DNA of 64,000 bases from Rhodeus uyekii. Lineage: Eukaryota > Chordata > Actinopteri > Cypriniformes > Acheilognathidae. How positions within the stretch are numbered: the stretch's first letter is position 1; every line of letters begins with the position of its first letter. Position numbers and translations under genes: made by a program. The stretch is from NCBI GenBank assembly GCA_037043235.1, contig JAWRVZ010000079.1, positions 1 to 64,000 on the forward strand, read 5' to 3'. The notes below the pieces were generated by a model, which had not been told where the DNA came from, made no database searches, and saw only the letters and a list, made by a program, of their open reading frames with translations. Below are positions 38,990 through 51,119 of this stretch, in pieces.

Positions 38990-40893
38990 GCTGCAAGCAG
39001 CCATGACGGGGCCAAGCATTAGGAGGGCATTAAATGTTATGCCGACATGGCTGGCAGCATCAGACCAACAGCAGTAAGCATCTAAAGACATACCAATATG
39101 ACTTCAGTCTAAATGGCTGAAAAATCATCAATACGGTCTTTAGCAATTCAATGTAATGGTTTATCACGTTCGATAACTCAGCGCTGTAACCAAACTGATG
39201 TGTCAAATCATGTGGTATATCCAGAGTGAGGTGACAATGACACATGCAAAGTTTGGTGTCAATAGGGTAAAGCATTGCTGACATCCAGCTTTAAAGTCAT
39301 GTGTTTGTTAAGCATAGCATTTCATGACAAAATTCTAAATAGCTGACGCTGAAAATGGCCGATATGGGAAAATTTGGTATCGCACGACTCGGCATGATGC
39401 CCTGAATCTAAAGACAGCAGTTTCATGATTTTTGGACAAAGCATTCAGGAGTTATAATCAAAAATGTCAGTATTTTATATCTCCTGACCACTAGGGGGCA
39501 GAGCGCCAAAACTCTGCAGGTAGCCTCAGATCATGATTGACATGACACACAGAAAGTTTGGTCAGAATACGCTAATGCGTTGCGGAGATATAGCCTCGCT
39601 TTATTTGGTGGCCATTTGGTCAAATTTGTTCGCAATTTTATCGAAACCTGTTTGACGAATCAACTTTATTTTAATAACTTTTTGTCAGCATGGTCTGAAG
39701 ATGTTATGATTCAATTTTGGTGAAAATTGGACAAACGGTGTGGGAGGAGTTCGAAAAAGTAGGTTTTTAAAGAAAAACAACATGGCGGACAGGAAGTTTG
39801 GCCGACTATGACAAATTTGGTATCTGTGTTCTCGGTTTGACCCAAGGAACGTATAAAGACAACTTATTTTACCATAGGTTAACGTGTTCAAAAGTTATTA
39901 GCATTTTTGCAAATTTGTTTATAACTTTTGACCACAAGGTGGCGCTGCCTCGAAACTTTTTGTGTTGTATCAGGCCCAGATGCCGAAGACACATATCGAG
40001 TTTCGTAACGATACACCAATGTGTTTGTTAAATATAGCAATTTATGACAAAATTCAAAATGGCCGACCCTCAAAATGGCCGATATGGGAAAATTTGGTAT
40101 TGCACGACTCGGCATGATGCCCTGAATCTAACGAGACCAGTTTTATGATTTTTGATCGAAGCGTTCAGAAGTTATAAGCAAATATTTCACTTTTTCATAT
40201 CTCCAGACCACTAGGGGGCAGAGCGCCAAATCTCCGCAGGTAGCCTCAGACCATCATTGCCATAACACACACCAAGTTTGGTCAGAATACGCTAATGCGT
40301 TGCAGAGATAAAGCCTCGCTTTCATTTCTGCGGCCATTTTGTCGAATTCATTCGCAAGTTATTCGTAAACGGTTTGACAAATAAACTTTCTTTTAATAAC
40401 TTTTTGTACGCATAGTCTGGAGATGATGTGGTTCAATTTTCGTGAAAATCGGACAAACGGCCTAGGAGGAGTTCGAAAAAGTAGGTTTTTCGTAAAATTC
40501 AAAATGGCGGGAAAATTTTCATGACGGAAAATGACGTCATAGGGTGCAATCGAATCGTCTTGAGCCAAGGAATTAGTGGACGAAAGAATTTTGTTTCTAG
40601 GACATACGGTTCAAGAGTTATTTACGTAAACGTGAGTGCAACTTTGGACAGTTGGTGGCGCTAGAGACATTGAGTTAGAGACTTCAAATTTGCTATGGTC
40701 AATGATTGGCTTGTCCTCTATCAGTGTGCCAAATTTTATCATTTTCCCGCAAACGGTTCTATGGCCTTACATAGACTTCCATGGCGGAAGAAGAAGAAGA
40801 AGAAGAAGAAGAAGAAGATGAATAATAATAATAAAGAACCGGAACAATTACAATAGGTGCCTCCGCACCTTCGGTGCTTGGCCCCTAAATATA
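38990..40893 (+). repeat. Array unit 31, long subfamily A, GAA tract
   Basis: It is 1904 bp and matches unit 29 at an offset of 3499 bp. Its GAA tract is one triplet longer (about ten), and only one minisatellite copy follows. Confidence 0.93.
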
Positions 40894-42799
40894 GCTGCTA
40901 GCAGCCATCACGGGGCCAAGCGCAAGGAGGGCATTAAATGTCATGCCGACATGGCTGGCATCATCAGACCAACGGCAGTAAGAATCTAAAGACATTTCAA
41001 TATGACTTAAGTCTAAATGGCTGAAAAACCAACAATACGGTTTTTAGCAATTCGATTTAATGGTTTAATCACATTCAACCAACAGGCAGCGCTGTAACCA
41101 AATTGTAGTGTCAATTCATGTGGTACATTGAGAGTGTGGTGACATTGACACATGCAAAGTTTGCTTTCAATTGGGTAAACCATTGCTGACAGACCACTAA
41201 AGTCATGTGTTTGTTAAACATAGCTTCTTACAAGAAAAATCGAAATGGCAGACGCTCAAAATGGCCGATATGGGAAAATTTGGTATCACAGGACTCGGCA
41301 TGACCCACTGGATCTAAAGAGACCAGTTTCATGATTTTTAGACAAAGCGTTCAGGAGTTATAATCAAAAATGTCAGTTTTTTTATATCTCCTGACCACTA
41401 GGGGGCAGAGCGCCAAATCTCTGCAGGTAGCCTCAAACCATGATTGACATAACACACACCTAGTTTGGTCAGAAAACGCTAATGCGTTGCGGAGATAAAG
41501 CCTCAATTTCATTTTTGCAACCATTACGTCGGATTCTTTCGCGAGTTATTCGTAAACGGTTTGACATATCAACTTTCTTTGGATAACTTTTTGTCAAGAT
41601 GGTCTGGAAATGATGTGGTTTAATTTTGTTGAAAATTGGACAAACGGTCTGGGAGGAGTTCGAAAAAGTAGGTTTTTAAAGAAAAACAACATGGTGGACA
41701 AGAAGTTTGGCCGACTATGACAAATTTGGTATCTGTGTTCTCGGATTGACCCAAGGAACGTATAAAGATAATTTGTTTTACCATAGGTTAACGCACTCAA
41801 AAGTTATTAGCATATTTGTAAATTTGGTTATAATTTTTGACCACAAGGGGGTGCTGCCTCGAAACTTTTTGAGTCGTATCAAGGTTAGGTGCCGAAGACA
41901 CATATTGAGTTTCGTAACGATACGCCAATATCTTTTTTAAATATAGCAATTTATGACAATATTCAAAATGGCCGACGCTCAAAATGGCCGATATGGGAAA
42001 ATTTGGTATCGCACGACTCGGCATGATGCACTGAATCTAAAGAGACCAGTTTTATTATTTTTGGCCAAAGCGTTCAGAAGTTATAAGCAAATATTTAACT
42101 TTTTCATATCTCTTGACCACTAGGGGGCACAGCGCCAAAACTCTGCAGGTAGCCTCAGATCATGATTGACATAACACACACCTAGTTTGGTCAGAAAACG
42201 CTAATGCGTTGCGGAGATAAAGCCTCAATTTCATTTTTGCGACCATTACGTCGGATTCTTTCGCGAGTTATTCGTAAACGGTTTGACATATCAACTTTCT
42301 TTGGATAACTTTTTTTCCACATTGTCTGGAGATGATGTGGTTCAATTTTCGTTGAAATCGGAAAAACGGCCTAGGAGGAGTTCGAAAAAGTAGGTTTTTC
42401 GTAAAATTCAAAATGGCGGGAAATTTTTCATGACGGAAAATGACGTCATAGGGTGCAATCGAATCGTCTTGAGCCAAGGAATTAGTGGACGAAAGAATTT
42501 TGTTTCTAGGACATACGGTTCAAGAGTTATTTACGTAAACGTGAGTGCAACTTTGGACAGTTGGTGGCGCTAGAGACATCGAGTTAGAGACTTCAAATTT
42601 GCTATGGTCAATGATTGGCTTGTCCTCTATCAGTGTGCCAAATTTTATCATTTTCCCGCAAACGGTTCTATGGCCTTACATAGACTTCCATGGCGGAAGA
42701 AGAAGAAGAAGAAGAAGAAGAAGATGAATAATAATAATAAAGAACCGGAACAATTACAATAGGTGCCTCCGCACCTTCGGTGCTTGGCCCCTAAATATA
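40894..42799 (+). repeat. Array unit 32, long, chimeric (C body, A tail)
   Basis: It is 1906 bp. The body follows subfamily C, with CCACAAGGGGGTGC at 41841. From about 42400 (TTTTTCGTAAAATTC) it is subfamily A, including GGAATTAGTGGACG and the GAA tract at about 42696-42724. Confidence 0.9.
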
Positions 42800-44713
42800 G
42801 CTGCTAGCAGCCATCACGGGGCCAAGCGCAAGGAGGGCATTAAATGTCATGCCGACATGGCTGGCATCATCAGACCAACGGCAGTAAGAATCTAAAGACA
42901 TTTCAATATGACTTAAGTCTAAATGGCTGAAAAACCAACAATACGGTCTTTAGCAATTCGATTTAATGGTTTATCACATTCAACCAACAGGCAGCGCTGT
43001 AACCAAATTGTAGTGTCAATTCATGTGGTACATTGAGAGTGTGGTGACATTGACACATGCAAAGTTTGCTTTCAATTGGGTAAACCATTGCTGACAGACC
43101 ACTAAAGTCATGTGTTTGTTAAACATAGCATCTTACAAGAAAAATCGAAATGGCAGACGCTCAAAATGGCCGATATGGGAAAATTTGGTATCACAGGACT
43201 CGGCATGACCCACTGGATCTAAAGAGACCAGTTTCATGATTTTTAGACAAAGCGTTCAGGAGTTATAATCAAAAATGTCAGTTTTTTGATATCTCCTGAC
43301 CACTAGGGGGCAGAGCGCCAAATCTCTGCAGGTAGCCTCAAACCATGATTGACATAACACACACCTAGTTTGGTCAGAAAACGCTAATGCGTTGCGGAGA
43401 TAAAGCCTCAATTTCATTTTTGCAACCATTACGTCAGATTCTTTCGCGAGTTATTCGTAAACGGTTTGACATATCAACTTTCTTTGGATAACTTTTTGTC
43501 AAGATGGTCTGGAAATGATGTGGTTTAATTTTGTTGAAAATTGGACAAACGGTCTGGGAGGAGTTCGAAAAAGTAGGTTTTTAAAGAAAAACAACATGGT
43601 GGACAAGAAGTTTGGCCGACTATGACAAATTTGGTATCTGTGTTCTCGGTTTGACCCAAGGAACGTATAAAGATAATTTGTTTTACCATAGGTTAACGCA
43701 CTCAAAAGTTATTAGCATATTTGTATATTTGGTTATAATTTTTGACCACAAGGGGGTGCTGCCTCGAAACTTTTTGAGTCGTATCAAGGTTAGGTGCCGA
43801 AGACACATATTGAGTTTCGTAACGATACGCCAATATCTTTGTTAAATATAGCAATTTATGACAATATTCAAAATGGCCGACGCTCAAAATGGCCGATATG
43901 GGAAAATTTGGTATCGCACTACTCGGCATGATGCACTGAATCTAAAGAGACCAGTTTTATTATTTTTGGCCAAAGCGTTCAGAAGTTATAATCAAATATT
44001 TAACTTTTTCATATCTCTTGACCACTAGGGGGCACAGCGCCAAAACTCTGCAGGTAGCCTCAGATCATGATTGACATAACACACACCTAGTTTGGTCAGA
44101 AAACGCTAATGCGTTGCGGAGATAAAGCCTCAATTTCATTTTTGCGACCATTACGTCGGATTCTTTCGCGAGTTATTCGTAAACGGTTTGACATATCAAC
44201 TTTCTTTGGATAACTTTTTGTCCACATTGTCTGGAGATGATGTGGTTCAATTTTCGTTGAAATCGGAAAAACGGCCTAGGAGGAGTTCGAAAAAGTAGGT
44301 TTTTCGTAAAATTCAAAATGGCGGGAAAATTTTCATGACGGAAAATGACGTCATAGGGTGCAATCGAATCGTCATGAGCCAAGGAATTAGTGGACGAAAG
44401 AATTTTTTTTCTAGGTCATACGGTTCAAGAGTTATTTACGTAAACGTGAGTGCAACTTTGGACAGTTGGTGGCGCTAGAGACATTGAGTTAGAGACTTCA
44501 AATTTGCTATGGTCAATGATTGGCTTGTCCTCTATCAGTGTGCCAAATTTTATCATTTTCCCGCAAACGGTTCTATGGCCTTACATAGACTTCCATGGCG
44601 GAAGAAGAAGAAGAAGAAGAAGAAGAAGATGAATAATAATAATAAAGAACCGGAACAATTACAATAGGTGCCTCCGCACCTTCGGTGCTTGGCCCCTAAT
44701 AATAATAAATATA
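42800..44713 (+). repeat. Array unit 33, long, chimeric duplicate of unit 32
   Basis: It is 1914 bp, with the same C-to-A switch as unit 32, here near 44305. The two share CTCTTGACCACTAGG, so the exchange happened first and the chimera was then duplicated. Confidence 0.9.
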
Positions 44714-46434
44714 GCTGCAAGCAGCCATGACGGGGCCAAGCATTAGGAGGGCATTAAATGTTATGCCGACATGGCTGGCAGCATCAGACCAACAGCAGTA
44801 AGCATCTAAAGACATACCAATATGACTTCAGTCTAAATGGCTGAAAAATCATCAATACGGTCTTTAGCAATTCAATGTAATGGTTTATCACGTTCGATAA
44901 CTCAGCGCTGTAACCAAACTGATGTGTCAAATCATGTGGTATATCCAGAGTGAGGTGACAATGACACATGCAAAGTTTGGTGTCAATAGGGTAAAGCATT
45001 GGGTAGCCTCAGATCATGATTGACATGACACACAGAAAGTTTGGTCAGAATACGCTAATGCGTTGCGGAGATATAGCCTCGCTTTATTTGGTGGCCATTT
45101 GGTCAAATTTGTTCGCAATTTTATCGAAACCTGTTTGACGAATCAACTTTATTTTAATAACTTTTTGTCAGCATGGTCTGAAGATGTTATGATTCAATTT
45201 TGGTGAAAATTGGACAAACGGTGTGGGAGGAGTTCGAAAAAGTAGGTTTTTAAAGAAAAACAACATGGCGGACAGGAAGTTTGGCCGACTATGACAAATT
45301 TGGTATCTGTGTTCTCGGTTTGACCCAAGGAACGTATAAAGACAACTTATTTTACCATAGGTTAACGTGTTCAAAAGTTATTAGCATTTTTGCAAATTTG
45401 TTTATAACTTTTGACCACAAGGTGGCGCTGCCTCGAAACTTTTTGTGTTGTATCAGGCCCAGATGCCGAAGACACATATCGAGTTTCGTAACGATACACC
45501 AATGTGTTTGTTAAATATAGCAATTTATGACAAAATTCAAAATGGCCGACCCTCAAAATGGCCGATATGGGAAAATTTGGTATTGCACGACTCGGCATGA
45601 TGCCCTGAATCTAACGAGACCAGTTTTATGATTTTTGATCGAAGCGTTCAGAAGTTATAAGCAAATATTTCACTTTTTCATATCTCCAGACCACTAGGGG
45701 GCAGAGCGCCAAATCTCCGCAGGTAGCCTCAGACCATCATTGCCATAACACACACCAAGTTTGGTCAGAATACGCTAATGCGTTGCAGAGATAAAGCCTC
45801 GCTTTCATTTCTGCGGCCATTTTGTCGAATTCATTCGCAAGTTATTCGTAAACGGTTTGACAAATAAACTTTCTTTTAATAACTTTTTGTACGCATAGTC
45901 TGGAGATGATGTGGTTCAATTTTCGTGAAAATCGGACAAACGGCCTAGGAGGAGTTCGAAAAAGTAGGTTTTTCGTAAAATTCAAAATGGCGGGAAAATT
46001 TTCATGACGGAAAATGACGTCATAGGGTGCAATCGAATCGTCTTGAGCCAAGGAATTAGTGGACGAAAGAATTTTGTTTCTAGGACATACGGTTCAAGAG
46101 TTATTTACGTAAACGTGAGTGCAACTTTGGACAGTTGGTGGCGCTAGAGACATTGAGTTAGAGACTTCAAATTTGCTATGGTCAATGATTGGCTTGTCCT
46201 CTATCAGTGTGCCAAATTTTATCATTTTCCCGCAAACGGTTCTATGGCCTTACATAGACTTCCATGGCGGAAGAAGAAGAAGAAGAAGAAGAAGAAGAAG
46301 AAGATGAATAATAATAATAAAGAACCGGAACAATTACAATAGGTGCCTCCGCACCTTCGGTGCTTGGCCCCTAATAATAAGAACCGGAACAAAAACAATA
46401 GGTGCCTCCGCACCTTCGGTGCTTGGCCCCTAAT
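44714..46434 (+). repeat. Array unit 34, long subfamily A with deletion; array terminus
   Basis: It matches unit 31, but 241 bp are missing at 45000/45001, where AAAGCATTG joins GGTAGCCTC. It carries the longest GAA tract (about eleven triplets, 46270-46304) and two minisatellite copies. The array ends at CCCCTAA followed by TGACTCTTTC. Confidence 0.92.
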
Positions 46435-49400
46435 GACTCTTTCATGTAGTGTTAGATGATTAATACTTAATATAATCAGTGCAAATTATCACCATCTCTT
46501 TTTATTTTATAAACAGCTTCAATGATTGTTCATGGTGTTAATGGAGGTTATTGTTCTTGTCACCTGAATAGATTATTATGCCCCCTAAAGAGTTCATATT
46601 TATTGCTTGTAATCAATCAACATGAGTGTGCAATTAAAAAGTGCTTGAAGATTTCAACAGATATATGTTGAAAAGGCAAAGTGCAAAAACTACCACGAAG
46701 AACACAAGAGACTAACATTTTAAGGCTCTTCAGAGAGAGTCAAACAATACAATTTAATAAAGCAATCCCAAAACCCTAATAATTATTTGCACTGACAGAC
46801 TTAAAAGCCCCAAAAATGTGTAGTCATTGAGGTCATCTTCACAGCTCTCATTTTTGCCCTGGAAGTAATTTATGATTTTCATGGTTTTGGGTCACGGAGC
46901 TCATTAATTAATGTCAATTTAATTAAACTGAAAAACACTCTCCCCTTCCACCAATCATGTCACAGAGGACCACAATACTGAAGACATTCAATCAGGCAGA
47001 CAATCAATAGATGCGCACTCGAGGTTAAAAACCAAATTGCATGCTCACACACAGGCATATTTGCACCATTTATTTCGGCCACGACAAAGCTTCTGCATGC
47101 TAATTATGTTTGCAACTAATTGAACACATACTCACACACATTTAAACTAATCACACATGCACCACGGCATGTGCATATGACCCATCCTCGGCAGGCAGAC
47201 CAGTAATTAAAGCAGATGAAGAGACAGGAGCGTGCTTTCTGTGGGCAGATAAAGATGCATCATCATCACTGGGTGGAAAAAAGTGACACCCTCCTCCGTC
47301 CATCTTCCCAGCCGTTTATGCCAACCCAAGATAGATGAAGAGAGTTGTTTTCTTGCACCCTTTCTAAAACACCCATGAGTCACTCACCCGCTGGTTTCAG
47401 AACAGTAGAAGGGAAGTAAAGGGGATTGCATGTCTCTAAGTAGTTATGACACACTTCTTTAAATAGTGATTTTGACGGTTTTTGAATCGCAAGCGAGCAA
47501 AATATCGTCACAGGATATCCTGGTGAGGAAAAGTACTGGCCCTGGCTAAAAGTACATCAATCTGTGTTCACTTTTTGGTAGAGAGGAATTGCGCTAATTA
47601 GGGATGTTTCTTTGACCTTAATTATACAGTGTGATTACTTTTGTCTCTTTATTCTCTCTAGGGATCTGAAACCATGAGTGTAGTATCGGGAATGGATGCT
47701 GAAGTTTCTAGTGAATCCCCACCAATGTTTCTAACAATCAAAGTTTTTGATTGTGTCTAATAATTTTCTTGTTTCCATTTTAGAAGATTTAATTTTAAAA
47801 AATGTAGGTTTTATAAATGTAATTAGCTTTTGAGAGGGATGCTGTTTTAGCAAGTGACTGTGCATGAGCTAAGCCATCTTTGACTCATGCACTCTGGCAA
47901 ATGCACACCTGCTCTGAGAGGTGTTTATACTCGATTCATTCTCCTGTCAACCTCCAAAATGACTCAAAAGGCACCAAAAAGTGTTATGGAAATGATTCAT
48001 ATGATGTGTGGGTTCACACGACATTTGAATGGTACATGATTTGTACACGAATCATTCTTTGGATTTAGACTTTTTCAATAAATCACCAGTTCATTGAATG
48101 ATTTGTTCATGGATGGATTCAGTTTTTAAGTTCAACTCACTGACTCAAGTAAATCAAGACTTTAATTATCAGTGAATAAAGATTTAAATTTGAGTCAGTC
48201 CATTGTACAAAACTATAATGCATACTTTTAATACTTTTACGCTGCTTGTTCTTTCTTTTTGACAGTTTATGGATATCTAGTTAAATTGTTGTTTATAGTT
48301 CCTGCAAATCCAATGATTATGTCATACTCAAAACTGTATTAGATGTAGAGTTTATTTCGTGGGTATGCAGTCTGAGACTGTGACTGAGACTGATATTGTA
48401 GTACAATGTAGTGTCGTACATTGGCAGATGAATTCAGACATGTAACGTGTAAATGTAAACAAATGTAATTAAACTGATTTGGTTTGAGTATTTTTCCTCA
48501 CCCAATTCTTTTTGTCTTTTTGTCTCATTCTCTTTCTCCTGCTTTGGCATCACATACAAAGCCATATGGTCGTAGTGGTCTGTGGCTTGGCACTAAGACA
48601 GTCAAGACAAGTTTAATGGCACTGTGTTGGATTGAGTTTAAAGTCACAGTGAGTCAATGCATTGACAGATACATCATCCACCTTTAGCTTTTGATAGAGC
48701 GGAAACTGAAAGATCAAATCCAGAAAATAATAAAATACATTAAAAAAAGTAATTTGTGCAGTGGAACATACAAGTCTGTTGCATTTGAGTTTATTTCTAT
48801 GTGGTGAATAGAGTCAGTCTTCTCAGTTTGTTTTATTGTTGAAAGAGAAATGGAACACAGTTCACTTATGAGTTTAAATTGCCACATAGACCAACTTTAT
48901 TCTGTAGACTGTTACTGTTGGTAAATGGTAGATTGTATTTTAAATTGCATCTCTAAGACTTTTCAGTTTGGATGGCAAATTAAGATTGTTGTCATGCTGT
49001 GACTGTACAGAATACAGTGTATCACAGCATTGTTTATCAAACCATGAAGCATGTTGTGAAAGGTGATGCCTGCTTAATATTTTCTGCTGCACAAATTCTA
49101 TTTGTCTGTCTAATTTTAATAGTTTTTATCCATGGCAAAAAGTGGAATCAATTATTTAATGAGATAACTTAAAAGTGAACGTATTGAGCCTGTATATTTC
49201 ATAATAGGGTTTAAGCGATATTTTTTTATTTGTTCATTTTGTCTTGCTTTTTTTTCTTCAGTTTAAGCTGTTTTAGTTATATATAATTATTTATTTATTC
49301 AGTTATTGAATTTATCATGGCATAATGTCGACTGCAAGTTGAGCCATTCATTTATTTCCGTGTTGATTTTTCATCCCTTTCATACTCATTTTATTCTTTA

Positions 49401-50800
49401 CAGTTGTTTGAACATGTAAAATGTAATTTTGTAATTTTATTGAATTTTTGTGATATTTGCTTATTTATAGTGTCAGTTAAGATTTCACTCCTTGTAAACC
49501 TTTAGCTGACAATATTTTTCAGTAATATTTTTGTTCTTTGTAATCGTCATGTACCTGAGTTTTAACTGAAAACAAATCCTTTTAAAAAAGAAAAAGAATA
49601 TTTAAAGTCTCAATAGTGCGGTGAAATCAGTGATCAGTGTCATAAGCTATACAAGCTCTATTAACCTACAGAACATTTTATAAACCGACTTTATTGTACC
49701 TCTGGCTCTCATATTTAAATCCCAGAAGACTGAAATTGTCAGATGGAGCTGTGGGATCACACTAGCTTTACTCTTTCAACCAGCAGGCTGGCATCAATCC
49801 CCTGGATTTCTAGCCTTTGTATCCCAAGATCATCCTTCCTTTGCTGGCCGTCGATCTCCAGCGCCTGTGGCTCAGCAGTCCGTTGTTGAGGATTGGAGTT
49901 TATGCTCGAACAGCACACTGCTTTAAACAACACAGTGGCTGGCTCCAGTTAATCAAGCCATTTGTCTCAGCACAGTCTAGGCCAGTGGACAGAGGAGAAG
50001 TGTGCAAATGCACAGTGTTCTTGTGTGTTAAAGGCTATTGTTAGAGTAGGATTACCCATTACAAATGCTGCTGCCAGAGAACCGCTGCCACTCTCCTCAG
50101 ATGACCTCAGAGAACTGACCACAGTAAGAAAAAATTATCCTGACGTTGAAGACCTTGAAACATTTTGGGTTCAACAAAGTTGGAATGAATGCTAAACATC
50201 CAAATCTCAAACATTTTTGTCTTGTGACAGTTTTCCACCTGTAACGCAAAATAAGTTGCTCCTGTTGTAACAGCTGGTGTCTGTATGTTAATGAAGTTTG
50301 AGACTGTTCTCAGGGTCCCTCACCTGCTCCTATTTGCTCATGGCATGATGATCCCAAGTGGTGCAGAAACAACAAAACCATTAACTTTATCTTCTCTATG
50401 ATAATTAAGCCATTCTGGAGAATGAGCTTGTTCTAACACCTATCTTAGAATGGAATCTGGGTCAAAGCAGACATTGTCATTTCTTGCACCACAAAACTAT
50501 ATTCATTACAGTTCATTATGTACTATTTCAGACAACAGCCAAACAGGGTCAACACACTGCTTACGGTTGTTGTCCTTACTGTTATGAGAACAGATTCTCC
50601 AGGGCCAGAAATTAAAATAAACTGAGTCAGATTGAGATGGTTTTGCATAATATGCTTGGTCTTTTAAGCCTCAGCTCTAAATGCTTTATTAATAGTAATT
50701 TTAAAATTGCATTGGGATGGAAATTGATGTAGTTCTTCTGACATACAATGCTTCGGGTCTTGTTAGTATTGGTTGGCATTTATAAGTAAAGTTTTCACAC
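46435..50800. other. Single-copy-looking AT-rich DNA without recognisable genes
   Basis: The tandem array stops at 46434 and no unit sequence reappears. All open frames are 60-77 aa and unrecognised. The stretch 46800-47330 has several TAATTA-type sites. Poly-T and A/T-rich runs dominate 49100-49620. I see no convincing exon pair, tRNA or mobile-element end, apart from the LINE-like match listed at 50811. Confidence 0.6.
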
Positions 50801-50810
50801 ACACAACCCA

Positions 50811-50915
50811 GAGGAATCCCAGTAATCAGTTCATGTGCTTTGGTGACCACCCCACAGGATTCAGTGAAGTTCCTGTGATCCCTTATGATGAGAGGGTAGA
50901 TGTGAAGAGGCAGAT
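50811..50915 (-). mobile_element. Short LINE fragment, second copy of sequence at 51799
   Basis: GAGGAATCCCAGTAATCAGT and the following TCATGTGCTTTG, GTGACCACCCCAC and GATGAGAGGGTAG match 51799-51915 with small gaps. That second location lies inside a reverse-transcriptase fragment read on the minus strand, so this is a decayed piece of the same LINE family. Confidence 0.6.
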
Positions 50916-51119
50916 GAACACAAGTGTTCAAAATACAGTTTCAAACATTCCTTAGAGTAGTACAAGCTAGAAAAATTAGGGATTTAAAGTAAAGGGAATG
51001 TGGAATATTGTCAAGGATTCTGCATTCCGTATGAAGGCGGGTAGATCAGCCTTCAGCAAGAAACAGTGAGCGAAAATGTTCTGGAGAGTGATTTTGTGCC
51101 TCTCTGTGATGGTACCACG

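Larger units (their letters stand above)
510..45704 (+). promoter_or_regulatory. Series of CTCF-core-like motifs, all in one orientation
   Basis: Seen: CCACTAGGGGGC (or CCAGTAGGGGGC) followed by AG or AC recurs, preceded by TCTCCTGA or a close variant. Every copy fits the widely used vertebrate CTCF consensus CCASYAGRKGGC. Hand-counted starts: 510, 1616, 2960, 3682, 4782, 5884, 6984, 8149, 9314, 11455, 12619, 13713, 14931, 16149, 17255, 18364, 19468, 20190, 21353, 22073, 23316, 24218, 25315, 26419, 27139, 28363, 29521, 30618, 31781, 33008, 34112, 34832, 35989, 36709, 37952, 39488, 40208, 41395, 42117, 43300, 44022, 45691. Long units usually have two, plus a related CCACAAGGTGGCGCT or CCACAAGGGGGTGCT block (3406, 11179, 19914, 21797, 26863, 34556, 36433, 39932, 41841, 43746, 45415). 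Whether CTCF binds here is inference. Confidence 0.6.
1..46434 (+). repeat. Large hierarchical tandem array (34 units, left end not reached)
   Basis: Seen: the same sequence recurs head-to-tail throughout. I set the unit start at the palindrome GCTGCTAGCAGC followed by CATCACGGGGCCAAG. Each unit then runs through a conserved body to a microsatellite (AAT)n and, in many units, a minisatellite ending CCCCTAA. Short units are about 1100 bp and long units 1800-1960 bp. All units lie in the same orientation. The window opens inside the end of a preceding minisatellite, so the array extends further left. It stops abruptly at CCCCTAAT near 46434, where single-copy-looking DNA begins. The body is rich in stops and has no conserved coding logic. 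I do not recognise it as a named family with certainty. Similar phrases, such as the one around CACTAGGGGGCAG and the unit end CTATGGGCTGTCATAGACTT, recall dispersed fish repeats (from memory, not checked). Confidence 0.97.

Noticed and set aside
938..46413. Recurring 60-111 aa open frames inside the array (starting MQLWTVGG, MSTDSLAQDD, MKLRLYL, MADYDKFG, MNTLTYGK and similar)
   Set aside because: They recur because the units are near identical. Frames on both strands overlap, run into the AAT or GAA microsatellites, change length with triplet number, and show no domain or codon-level constraint.
1..46434. CRISPR array or other prokaryotic repeat system
   Set aside because: Repeats are kilobase-scale and contiguous with no unique spacers. 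The flanks contain eukaryotic SINE, LINE and hAT elements.
1..46434. Classical centromeric satellite
   Set aside because: The units are long, heterogeneous in length, CpG-containing and mixed with minisatellites, and the array ends in ordinary intergenic DNA. The left side is not visible, so this is only improbable, not excluded.
1..46434. Assembly artefact producing false tandem copies
   Set aside because: Units differ by subfamily-specific substitutions, distinct deletions and different triplet counts, so most copies must be real. Exact copy number still needs long-read support.
50020..50130. Possible exon ending at GACCACA|GTAAGA
   Set aside because: The donor is weak, no pyrimidine-rich acceptor is convincing, and the frame is unrecognised.
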